From positions 1 to 12,770 of the forward strand of contig JALUQR010000094.1 of assembly GCA_027017505.1 (NCBI GenBank): a DNA stretch of 12,770 nucleotides. The letters run 5' to 3'. Shown one piece after another: positions 5,701-12,770 of this stretch. A model generated the notes under the pieces. The model did not search any database. It saw only the letters and a program-made list of their open reading frames with translations, and had not been told where the DNA came from. The stretch comes from a bacterium. Its GTDB lineage: Bacteria > Desulfobacterota > GWC2-55-46 > DRQE01. How positions within the stretch are numbered: the first letter of the stretch is position 1; every line of letters begins with the position of its first letter. Both the position numbers and the translations under genes were made by a program.

Positions 5701-7955
5701 ATAAGGGTGGAGAGTATTTTTTCCAGATTTTTTGCCCTCTGGTGGAGGTTTTTTCTTTTAAATATTTCAACAAGCTCAAGCAGGCCCTTTTTGTAGTCCT
5801 CTTTTGTCTGTATGGCCTTTGAGTAGTAGAGGGTGGCCATCTTCTGGTCGTTAAGTTCCAGGTAGGTACTGCCAAGATAGTAGTAGGTTTCTGCAAGCTT
5901 GCGGGGTTCTGTGAGGACGAATTCTGCCATCTTGAGGTATTTCACCGTGCAGGTGGTATCTCCAAGCTCAAAACAGCTCTTGCCCGCAAGCCAGTAGGCA
6001 TCGGGCTCTGTGTGGTCGCCCCTTGTTTTCATGTATCTTTCAAGTATCCTCAGGGCTTCATCGTGGCGTTTCATCCTGTGGTATGTTCTGCCAAGCCCCA
6101 GGAGGGCCTCTGGAAAGGAGCCTGCCTTAAGGAAGAGTTTTTCCGCCCTCTCAAGCTCTCCGAGCTCAAGCTCAACAAGCCCCAGGTCGTACTCTATGTA
6201 GGGGTCCCTGCCCTTTATCTGGAGTGCCATCTCAAGCTCCTCCCTGGCCCTGGTAAGGCCATCCTCCATCCTCATGTATACAAGCCCTGTAAGTCTGTGG
6301 AGGGAGTAAAATCTTCTGTCAAGCCCGGTGCTGGCATAAAAGGCCCTTATTCTTTGAAGCTCCTCATCTATGGCCTTGAGTTTTTCCTCCTCCTGGGGAA
6401 GCTCATAACCGCCTGGCCTGTAGCATGGCGGGGTGTGTTTCAGCTCCCAGTGTTCGATTATCTCCGGAAAGCTATCCCTTTTAAGAAAGAGGGCGGATAC
6501 ATCGTCAATCATAACGGGTATCCAGTCCTCATGGCTCAGGAGTCTCTTGCACATACCATCACCTCTCTTTATAAGCGCCATCGTGAGGGAGTACTCATCA
6601 ACGAGTCTATCCCAGCGCTCCTGTGTTTTTACAACCCTGCTCTTCCAGAAAAAAAGCGGGCTGTAGAGGGTGGGGGTTCTGCCGTCTATGAAGACCTTTA
6701 TGTCGTTGTATATGAGATAGCCTCCGAAGACATAATCGTTGAATATGTTGCCATCAAGTTTCATGGTCTTTATAAAGCTTACCGTGCCCTCGGGAAACTT
6801 GCCAGGCTTTATGCCTATACCGTGGTCCCTGCTCGTGAGAACACCGTGCAGGATAAGCCCGAGAGACAGGGGTATGAGGGCCACCATCGTTAGCTTGAAA
6901 AGGCCTGCCCTGGTAAGCCTTCTTTCCGTGTAGCCTGTGATGTTGGAGGCAACAAGGGGTGCTGTAAAAAATGGAAACAGGGCTATCCATCTTATGTGTT
7001 TTACCGCCATGTAGGTGGCAACAGCGAAGAATATCACATCCCTTGTTTTTACAGACCTGCTTACAAACATTGCGACAAGGGCCATCACCCAGAGTATCTT
7101 TACAAAAAGCCAGCCGGGCGGAGATGGATAGAACTCAAAGAGGAACTTTTTAAGCGGTATGGCCTGCCATTCCTGTATGTGTCGTAAGGCCTCCGCATTC
7201 TCACCCATCTGGTGTATGAACGGGAAGAAGACAAGCTTCCATCCGTAGGGATTTATAAATGATGCCCCGAAAAGTAACACCGTAATGCCCCCGTAGAGCC
7301 ATGTCTGTGGTGGGGGAGGGGTGAGTGCTCCCTCCTCCCTCATGTTATCTATCCAGCTACCCAGTGCCCACACACCTGCCATGAATATGCCCAGAACAAA
7401 GCTCGAATGGATGTTTGTCCACAGAACCTGCAGAAGGGGAAGAAAAAAAATGGCCCTTCCTGCCCTACCCCTTTCAGAGAGTGTGAATATGTAGAAGTAG
7501 GTGACTATGAAGAGATAGCCAAACAGATGGGGTCTTATGAAGAATCTGTTTACCGCTATCACGAATGTAACATATAGAAGCCCTGTTACAAGCCAGTGTC
7601 TGTCCTCTGCGATGGTGCGCAGTAGAAGATAAAGAAGTATAAATGTTGTGCCTGTTATGATACACTGGAGTACAAAGAGTCCCCACCATCCGCCAAGATA
7701 GGTGTAGAATATGTGGGCTATGAGCTGAAAGCCCCAGGTGAAGTCTATCCACTCTCTGCCGTGGAAGGTAAAGGAGAATGGGTCTGTCTCTGGCACACTC
7801 ATGTGGGTGGCTATCCACTCGCCTGTCCTGAGTGCCCAGAATATGTCTGTATCCCAGCGCTGTTTCTTAAAGGATGAGAGCAGTACAAACACCCCGAGAA
7901 GCACCAGCAGGGATACATGCAGGGATTTCTGGAGCAGATTATTCCTGGTCTCCAT
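5688..7955 (-). CDS. Large multi-pass membrane protein (GT-C-like) with C-terminal TPR repeats
   Basis: The 755-residue protein has about ten or more membrane helices from residue 12 to 375. It then has an extracytoplasmic-looking domain with NIFNDYVFGGYLI (403-415) and VFIDGRTPTLYS (421-432), and about five TPR units from 550 to 745. The first loop reads W34-DTDIFWALRTGEWI with acidic residues D35 and D37, then VPETDPFSFTFHGREW (54-69). These features recur in a large family of uncharacterised GT-C-like membrane proteins. Catalysis is not shown, and a transport or assembly role is possible. Its start overlaps the end of pilR by 17 bp, so it belongs to the pilus operon. It lies between pilR and pilA, where Geobacter sulfurreducens has no such gene. 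The terminal TPR could hold partners, but whether it lies in the periplasm or cytoplasm depends on the helix count. Confidence 0.82.
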   Translation of the reverse strand: METRNNLLQKSLHVSLLVLLGVFVLLSSFKKQRWDTDIFWALRTGEWIATHMSVPETDPFSFTFHGREWIDFTWGFQLIAHIFYTYLGGWWGLFVLQCIITGTTFILLYLLLRTIAEDRHWLVTGLLYVTFVIAVNRFFIRPHLFGYLFIVTYFYIFTLSERGRAGRAIFFLPLLQVLWTNIHSSFVLGIFMAGVWALGSWIDNMREEGALTPPPPQTWLYGGITVLLFGASFINPYGWKLVFFPFIHQMGENAEALRHIQEWQAIPLKKFLFEFYPSPPGWLFVKILWVMALVAMFVSRSVKTRDVIFFAVATYMAVKHIRWIALFPFFTAPLVASNITGYTERRLTRAGLFKLTMVALIPLSLGLILHGVLTSRDHGIGIKPGKFPEGTVSFIKTMKLDGNIFNDYVFGGYLIYNDIKVFIDGRTPTLYSPLFFWKSRVVKTQERWDRLVDEYSLTMALIKRGDGMCKRLLSHEDWIPVMIDDVSALFLKRDSFPEIIEHWELKHTPPCYRPGGYELPQEEEKLKAIDEELQRIRAFYASTGLDRRFYSLHRLTGLVYMRMEDGLTRAREELEMALQIKGRDPYIEYDLGLVELELGELERAEKLFLKAGSFPEALLGLGRTYHRMKRHDEALRILERYMKTRGDHTEPDAYWLAGKSCFELGDTTCTVKYLKMAEFVLTEPRKLAETYYYLGSTYLELNDQKMATLYYSKAIQTKEDYKKGLLELVEIFKRKNLHQRAKNLEKILSTLIDKN

Positions 7956-9318
7956 AGTATTTACTCAGCTTGTACCGCATTGACCTGAAGCTTATCCCGA
8001 GAAGCTCTGCTGCCTTTTTCTTAACCCCGCCCGCCTTTCTCAATGCCTCCATGATTATACCCTTCTCATACTCTGCAACGAGCCTTTCGAGGTCCACCCC
8101 CTCTGGTGGTATCTCTATACGGGGTGAGGGTGGTGGTTTCACCTCTTTTTTAACCTTTGTGCTGTCTCTTATACCTGGTGGCAGGGAAGAGACAGAGATA
8201 AGGCTATCCATCTCAAGAGCAACCGCGCGTTCTATGGCATTTTCAAGTTCTCTTACATTGCCAGGGTAGTGGTACTCCACAAGACAGTTCATGGCGTCCT
8301 CGGAGATACCCTTTATGTTTTTACCGAGCTCACGGTTGTATTTCTCCACAAAGTGCATGGCTATGTGGGGTATGTCCTCTCTCCTCTCCCTCAGAGGAGG
8401 AATGTCTATTCTTATAACATTTATGCGGTAGTAGAGGTCTTCACGGAATCTGCCCTCTCTTACCTCCCTTTCTATGTCTCGGTTTGTTGCTGCAATCAGT
8501 CTTATATCAACCTGTTTTTCCTCTCTTCCACCAATACGGCGGAAGTAGCGGTCCTGTATAAATCGAAGAAGTTTTACCTGAAGGTTAAGGGGCAATTCGG
8601 TTATCTCGTCAAGAAACAGTGTGCCTCCATCTGCAAGCTCCACAAGGCCCTCTTTGGCAGAGTTTGCTCCCGTGAAGGCACCCTTCTCGTAGCCGAAGAG
8701 CTCACTTTCTATGAGGTTTTCAGGTATTGCCCCGCAGTTTACCGCTACAAATGGGCCATCCTTTCTCGGGCTTTCACTGTGTATTGCCTTTGCAACGAGC
8801 TCTTTACCCGTGCCACTCTCGCCTGTAATGAGTATGTTGGTCTTTGCAGGGGCGACATTCATTATGAGTCTGTAGAGTTCCCGCATCTTGTGGCTTGTGC
8901 CCACAAGCCCGTTAAACCCGTAGCGAAGCTTCATATCGCGGTTTTCCTCTTCAAGCCTTTTCCGCTCCAGTGCCCGCTTTATATGGAGCTTTATCTCGTC
9001 CACATTGAAGGGCTTTATGAAGTAGTCATATGCACCTGCCTTCATGGCCTCAACAGCACTCTCCACAGATGCATATGCGGTAATAACAATAACTATGGTT
9101 TCGGGGTTGAGCTTTTTTATCTTTTTAAGTAGCTCTATTCCTCCCATGCCGGGCATCTTGAGGTCCACTATGGCGAGGTCACAGCCCTCTTTTATGAACC
9201 ATCCAAGTGCCTCCTCTCCACTGCCAAAGGAGGACACCTGGTAGCCCTCCTTTCTGAGGAGTATCTCCAGGAACTCCCTCATGCTTCTTTCATCGTCCAC
9301 TACCATTATTCTTGTCAT
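7939..9318 (-). CDS. pilR: Sigma-54-dependent response regulator PilR
   Basis: The 459-residue protein has the full three-domain architecture of an NtrC-family activator. The receiver domain (1-120) has D8-D9, the phosphoacceptor D52, T80 and K102. The AAA+ domain (about 138-370) has Walker A GESGTGKE (166-173), the sigma-54 contact loop GAFTGA (213-218) and Walker B GGTLFLDE (231-238). A proline-rich linker (about 390-405) leads to a Fis-type helix-turn-helix (about 420-455). All key residues are intact. The start overlaps the pilS stop as ATGA (9318-9315), with GAGGTGGGG just before it. It is expected to activate the sigma-54 promoter at 5596-5611 in front of pilA in response to PilS. The receiver-type architecture and position after pilS support the name. 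Confidence 0.96.
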   Translation of the reverse strand: MTRIMVVDDERSMREFLEILLRKEGYQVSSFGSGEEALGWFIKEGCDLAIVDLKMPGMGGIELLKKIKKLNPETIVIVITAYASVESAVEAMKAGAYDYFIKPFNVDEIKLHIKRALERKRLEEENRDMKLRYGFNGLVGTSHKMRELYRLIMNVAPAKTNILITGESGTGKELVAKAIHSESPRKDGPFVAVNCGAIPENLIESELFGYEKGAFTGANSAKEGLVELADGGTLFLDEITELPLNLQVKLLRFIQDRYFRRIGGREEKQVDIRLIAATNRDIEREVREGRFREDLYYRINVIRIDIPPLRERREDIPHIAMHFVEKYNRELGKNIKGISEDAMNCLVEYHYPGNVRELENAIERAVALEMDSLISVSSLPPGIRDSTKVKKEVKPPPSPRIEIPPEGVDLERLVAEYEKGIIMEALRKAGGVKKKAAELLGISFRSMRYKLSKYYGDQE

Positions 9319-10994
9319 ACCCCACCTCTTTGATTTTTAACATTATGAGGTGTGTTCACTGGCAGGTATATCCTGAATGTGGTGCCCTTACCAGGGGTGG
9401 AGCTCACATCTATGAGTCCACCGTGGCTTTCTATTATCCTGTAGGCAATTGAAAGGCCAAGCCCTGTGCCAGAGGGTCTTGTTGAGAAGAAGGGGTCAAA
9501 TATCCTCTTAAGGTTTTCAGGCTCTATGCCCCTGCCAGTATCCTCTATTGTGACCTTCACGAATCTGCCCCTGCCCTTGAGGCTTACAGGCAGGCCATGG
9601 GTACTGCAGTTTGTGGTCTTTATGGTCAGTCTGCCACTGCCATCCATGGAGTGCAGTGCGTTGAGCATGAGGTTCCATATAACCTGGGAGAGCTGTCTCT
9701 GGTTGCCCTCTATGTAGAGGGAGTCCTCAAGCGAGCTTACTATCTCTATGCCCTCTGCATCAGGGTTATGCCTTAAGACATCCACTATGTCCCTTACAAG
9801 AAGCGAGATGTTGAGCCTTTCCATCTTCTCTGCAGGGGGGCGTGCAAACAGAAGAAAGTCAGTTATAAGGGAATTAAGTCTTTTGGTCTCTCTCAGGATT
9901 ATGTCCATGAGGTTGCTCTTGTATCCCAGGGGCTTGAGCTCATCCTTCATTACCTGTATGGAGCCACTTATTGAGGCAAGGGGGTTTCTTATCTCGTGTG
10001 CAAGTGAGGCAGATAGCTCACCCAGGGCGCGCAGTTTCTCACTGCGTCTGAGCTCTTCCTCAAGGGATTTAAGCTGGGTGAGGTCCTGAAAGATTACAAC
10101 CCAGGCGATGTCATCTCCCTGCCCCCTGGATACTGTAAAACCGAGTATGACCTTTCTGTTATCACGGGTGGTTAGCTCAAGCTCTCCCCTTGTACCAGGG
10201 TTGTTGAATTTTTCCGTTATACCGGGGAAAAGACCCTCCACATCCCTGTGGTATACATCCTTCAGTGTGTAGCCTGTTATCTCTGTTGCTGCCCTGTTGA
10301 AGGAGGTTATCTTCTTTTCTCCGTTAAGCGTCATAACCCCTGCGGGTATGTTGTCCACGATGAGCTGGTTGAGCTCACGCATCTTATCAAAGTCTATCTC
10401 CTTTTCTTCGAGCTCCTTTTCCACCTCTGTGGTCTTCTGTGCCAGATAGCCTGTAAGATAGGCAACGGTGAAAAAGGAGAGTATGTTTATGGCTATCGTG
10501 GTTATAACATCTGCCCATATGGGCTCAACAGGAGAGATGAAGAGTTTGTACGACTGGGGGAGTATGTTGTAGAAGTCAAGGTCAAGCAGAACAGCATATC
10601 CTGCTGATGAAAGGCTTGCAGAGAACATGCCACCAGCCCTGCCAAGAAGTATTGTGGCAGATATTATTGACAGGTGATAGAGTATGGAGAGATAGCTTGT
10701 AACACCCCCTGTTATGTAGACAACGAAGGTTATTATGGCTATATCTATTGCCAGCTGAACCTGGGCGAATCTTTTAAGGTCTTTTATGCGGTGTATGAGA
10801 AAGGCGTAGAGAATCGTTACAGCCCCTATGGTTGCCACAACCATGTAGAGGGGGTAGAACCTGTAATGTGTGGGTGAGACATCTTTGAGCTGGAAGTAGG
10901 CTATTATACCGAGGAATGCAAGGGCTATTATGACCCTTGCGGTCATGAATGTGAGCAGTTTACCTTTGAGGGCATCTTGCAAGGGATTCTTCAT
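9315..10994 (-). CDS. pilS: Membrane sensor histidine kinase PilS
   Basis: The 559-residue kinase starts with about six membrane helices (residues 17-185), the arrangement of PilS, where the membrane part senses pilin in Pseudomonas. A coiled-coil linker (186-208) leads to a PAS domain (about 208-310). The dimerisation/phosphoacceptor region has SASLAHEIRNPLAS with H333. The ATPase domain has the N box (NLMLNAL, 441-447), G1 DTGRGI (485-490), the F box FDPFFS (499-504) and G2 GTGLGL (509-514). No key residue is missing. It lies 9 nt after pilC and overlaps pilR by 4 nt, so kinase and regulator are made together. Expected role: phosphorylating PilR to adjust pilA transcription. Confidence 0.95.
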   Translation of the reverse strand: MKNPLQDALKGKLLTFMTARVIIALAFLGIIAYFQLKDVSPTHYRFYPLYMVVATIGAVTILYAFLIHRIKDLKRFAQVQLAIDIAIITFVVYITGGVTSYLSILYHLSIISATILLGRAGGMFSASLSSAGYAVLLDLDFYNILPQSYKLFISPVEPIWADVITTIAINILSFFTVAYLTGYLAQKTTEVEKELEEKEIDFDKMRELNQLIVDNIPAGVMTLNGEKKITSFNRAATEITGYTLKDVYHRDVEGLFPGITEKFNNPGTRGELELTTRDNRKVILGFTVSRGQGDDIAWVVIFQDLTQLKSLEEELRRSEKLRALGELSASLAHEIRNPLASISGSIQVMKDELKPLGYKSNLMDIILRETKRLNSLITDFLLFARPPAEKMERLNISLLVRDIVDVLRHNPDAEGIEIVSSLEDSLYIEGNQRQLSQVIWNLMLNALHSMDGSGRLTIKTTNCSTHGLPVSLKGRGRFVKVTIEDTGRGIEPENLKRIFDPFFSTRPSGTGLGLSIAYRIIESHGGLIDVSSTPGKGTTFRIYLPVNTPHNVKNQRGGV

Positions 10995-11003
10995 CTTTCA
11001 GGT

Positions 11004-12221
11004 TTAGCCTGTAACAGCTCCTGCGAGCTGGAAGATAGGCAGATAAAGGGCAATAACAAGCCCACCGACGACCACACCGAGGAATGCCATCAGCACTGGC
11101 TCTATAAGTGATGTCAGTGCCTCAACCGCTGCATCCACCTCGTCCTCGTAGAAGTCTGCGATTTTGCTCAGCATGGTATCCAGGGCGCCTGTGGACTCTC
11201 CCACGGTTATCATCTGTGTGACCATGGGTGGAAAGACTTTTGTCTGGGCAAGTGGTTCTGCAAGGGTTTTTCCCTCGCTTATGCTCGCTCTTGCCTTCAT
11301 AACAGCCTCTTCAACCACCACATTGCCTGCTGTCTTTGCGACTATCTCGAGGGCCTCAAGAATTGGCACACCGCTTGAGAGCATGGTTCCAAGTGTTCTG
11401 GTGAACCTTGCAACAGCGGTCTTTCTCAGAAGGTCTCCAATGACGGGCATCCTGAGAAACATTGCATCCATTATTCTTCTTCCCCTTTGGGTCCTGTAGA
11501 ACTGCACGAGCCCCACCATGGTAACTGCCAGACCACCGAATATGATGTACCAGTAAGTGCGCAGGAAGTTGCTCATGTTGACCACCGCCTGGGTTGGTCC
11601 TGGCAGGGCCTTACCAAAGCTTGAGAACATGTCCTCAAATATTGGCACCACCCATATGAGAAGACCCGATACCACCAGTATGGCTATCACTATAACCACC
11701 GCAGGATATGTGAGGGCACCTTTTATCTTGCCCTTGAGTTTCTCTGCCTTTTCCATAAAGGTGGAAAGCCTGTTCAGTATGGTATCCAGTATACCGCCAA
11801 CCTCACCTGCAGCAACGAGGTTTACAAAGAGCTCGTCAAACACCTTTGGATGTTTTCTGAGGGCATCAGCAAGGGTGGAGCCCTCTTCCACACTGCTTTT
11901 TACATCGAGCAGAACCTTTTTGAACTCCTTGTTCTGCTGTTGACCTGCCAGTATATCGAGGCACTGAACCAGCGGAAGTCCAGCATCTATCATGGTTGCA
12001 AACTGTCTGGTGAATACCACAAGTTCCTTCGTTTTTATGCCACCCATGCCTGGCAGTTTTACCTCTAAGGAGAGCTTGCCAGCCTTTTTCTCGGTTATTG
12101 AGGTGGGGTTAATCTGCTGACGGCGTAGCATCATGGTGGCCTGGTTTATGTTGGGGGCCTCTATCTCTCCCTTTGTAATCTGGCCACTGGCTGTCTTACC
12201 CGTGTATTCGAACTTTGGCAT
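11004..12221 (-). CDS. pilC: Type IV pilus inner-membrane platform protein PilC
   Basis: The 405-residue protein is the normal length for PilC/GspF. An N-terminal cytoplasmic segment starts MPKFEYTGKTASGQ. Two related T2SF domains follow: 68-191, beginning FTRQFATMIDAGLPLVQCLDIL in part, and 271-393, beginning with the matching FTRTLGTMLSSGVPILEAL in part. Both carry the GE-GG/GESTGALD type motif (139-146 and 341-348). Hydrophobic helices lie at about 172-192, 223-241 and 374-395. It anchors the pilus machine and couples the PilB and PilT motors to pilin insertion or removal. It starts 18 nt after pilT with GAGGAA before the ATG. GspF of a type II secretion system is excluded by the pilT, pilS, pilR and pilA neighbours. 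Confidence 0.96.
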   Translation of the reverse strand: MPKFEYTGKTASGQITKGEIEAPNINQATMMLRRQQINPTSITEKKAGKLSLEVKLPGMGGIKTKELVVFTRQFATMIDAGLPLVQCLDILAGQQQNKEFKKVLLDVKSSVEEGSTLADALRKHPKVFDELFVNLVAAGEVGGILDTILNRLSTFMEKAEKLKGKIKGALTYPAVVIVIAILVVSGLLIWVVPIFEDMFSSFGKALPGPTQAVVNMSNFLRTYWYIIFGGLAVTMVGLVQFYRTQRGRRIMDAMFLRMPVIGDLLRKTAVARFTRTLGTMLSSGVPILEALEIVAKTAGNVVVEEAVMKARASISEGKTLAEPLAQTKVFPPMVTQMITVGESTGALDTMLSKIADFYEDEVDAAVEALTSLIEPVLMAFLGVVVGGLVIALYLPIFQLAGAVTG

Positions 12222-12239
12222 GGGTTCCTCACCCTACAA

Positions 12240-12770
12240 TTAATACTGTGAAAACCTGGGATTTATAAGCCCTGCATTGAGCAACATCTGTTTGAGCTCA
12301 TCAGGGTCAGGGCTTCTGCCGAAGGCCTCCTCAAGGGTAATCTGCTTTCTCGCACAGAGGCTCATAAGGCTCTGGTTCATGGTCTGCATGCCGAACTTAG
12401 ATTGTCCCACCTGCATCTGTGAGTATATCTGGTGTATCTTGTCCTCTCTTATGAGGTTTCTTATTGCAGCGTTTGGCACCATTATCTCAAGGGCGAGCAC
12501 CCTGCCCCTGCCGTCTGCCTTTGGTATGAGTAGCTGTGATATAACCCCCTCGAGCACAAAGGAAAGCTGTGCACGCACCTGTGGTTGCTGGTGCGAGGGA
12601 AAGACATCCACTATCCTGTTTATGGTCTGCACGCAGGAGTTTGTATGCAGGGTCGCAAGACACAGGTGTCCTGTCTCCGCTATGGTGAGGGCTGTCTCTA
12701 TGGTCTCCATGTCCCTCAGCTCTCCAAGGAGCACCACATCGGGGTCCTGCCTCAGCACACTCTTTATGGC
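12240..12770 (-). CDS. pilT: Type IV pilus retraction ATPase PilT, C-terminal part (5' end beyond right edge)
   Basis: The frame is open to the right edge, giving the last 176 residues. The GTG at 12758 is an internal Val codon, not a start. Counting from the edge, RQDPDVVLLGELRD (7-20) contains Walker B and TGHLCLATLHT (33-43) is the His box. AIRNLIRE (102-109) and the following MQTMNQSL are characteristic of PilT and not of PilB, which would also carry a tetracysteine zinc site. The protein is a hexameric cytoplasmic motor that depolymerises the pilus by ATP hydrolysis at PilC. Walker A is outside the window. Placement just before pilC matches Geobacter, where pilB would come one gene earlier. 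A PilU-like paralogue cannot be ruled out from this fragment. Confidence 0.93.
   Translation of the reverse strand, partial: AIKSVLRQDPDVVLLGELRDMETIETALTIAETGHLCLATLHTNSCVQTINRIVDVFPSHQQPQVRAQLSFVLEGVISQLLIPKADGRGRVLALEIMVPNAAIRNLIREDKIHQIYSQMQVGQSKFGMQTMNQSLMSLCARKQITLEEAFGRSPDPDELKQMLLNAGLINPRFSQY

Noticed and set aside
6012..6893. Long plus-strand reading frame of 293 codons
   Set aside because: It lies opposite the TPR membrane gene, shows no family motif or ribosome site, and the minus-strand protein has clear domain structure.
8269..9132. Plus-strand reading frame of 287 codons
   Set aside because: It is antisense to pilR, whose receiver and AAA+ motifs are complete, so this is a by-product of codon composition.
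12240..12758. Treating the GTG at 12758 as the start of a short ATPase gene
   Set aside because: The frame continues upstream to the edge (AIKS before the Val), and the motifs show that this is the middle of PilT.
12240..12770. PilB extension ATPase
   Set aside because: The AIRNLIRE segment and C-terminal sequence are PilT-like, and no tetracysteine zinc site is present.
1..12770. CRISPR arrays, tRNA or rRNA genes, insertion sequences
   Set aside because: No regularly spaced repeats, no transposase-like frame and no recognisable RNA gene were seen on either strand.

Overview
The window comes from a bacterium with a type IV pilus, a sigma-54 regulatory system and several multiheme c-type cytochromes. 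Every credible gene lies on the minus strand, so transcription runs from right to left. Gene order and cytochrome content suggest an anaerobic or chemolithotrophic lineage such as Desulfobacterota (Geobacter-like) or Nitrospirota. Frequent ATA isoleucine and AGG/AGA arginine codons with middling GC would fit a thermophilic or deep-branching member. This placement is inference; nothing in the window identifies a species.

Right half (12770 to about 5690): a type IV pilus operon with the end of pilT (cut by the window edge), pilC, the sensor kinase pilS, the sigma-54 activator pilR, and a 755-residue membrane protein with C-terminal TPR repeats. Genes are packed tightly: 18 and 9 nt gaps, an ATGA overlap between pilS and pilR, and a 17-bp overlap between pilR and the TPR gene. 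The order pilT-pilC-pilS-pilR-pilA matches Geobacter, except that the TPR membrane gene sits between pilR and pilA.

Centre (5700 to 5090): a compact control region and the major pilin gene. It holds two 12-nt direct repeats 22 bp apart (candidate PilR sites), a candidate intrinsic terminator, a near-perfect -24/-12 sigma-54 promoter, pilA, and a strong intrinsic terminator after pilA. PilA is a one-piece 131-residue prepilin rich in aromatic residues. The next gene (5045 to 3399) encodes a GT-C type glycosyltransferase-like membrane protein, so pilA has a large multi-pass membrane protein gene on each side. Pilin glycosylation is a reasonable but unproven role.

Left half (3200 to 1): a redox module. 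A cytochrome b of the b6/subunit-IV fused type carries an extra C-terminal heme c motif. It is followed 3 nt later by an unrecognised membrane-anchored extracytoplasmic protein. Then, behind its own sigma-70-like promoter, come three related triheme c7-type cytochrome genes. The third starts in an ATGA overlap, runs off the left edge, and contains a perfect 36-bp palindrome inside its signal-peptide coding sequence. Together these genes could pass electrons from the quinol pool through cytochrome b to periplasmic triheme carriers. Whether that chain connects to the pilus is not shown by the sequence.
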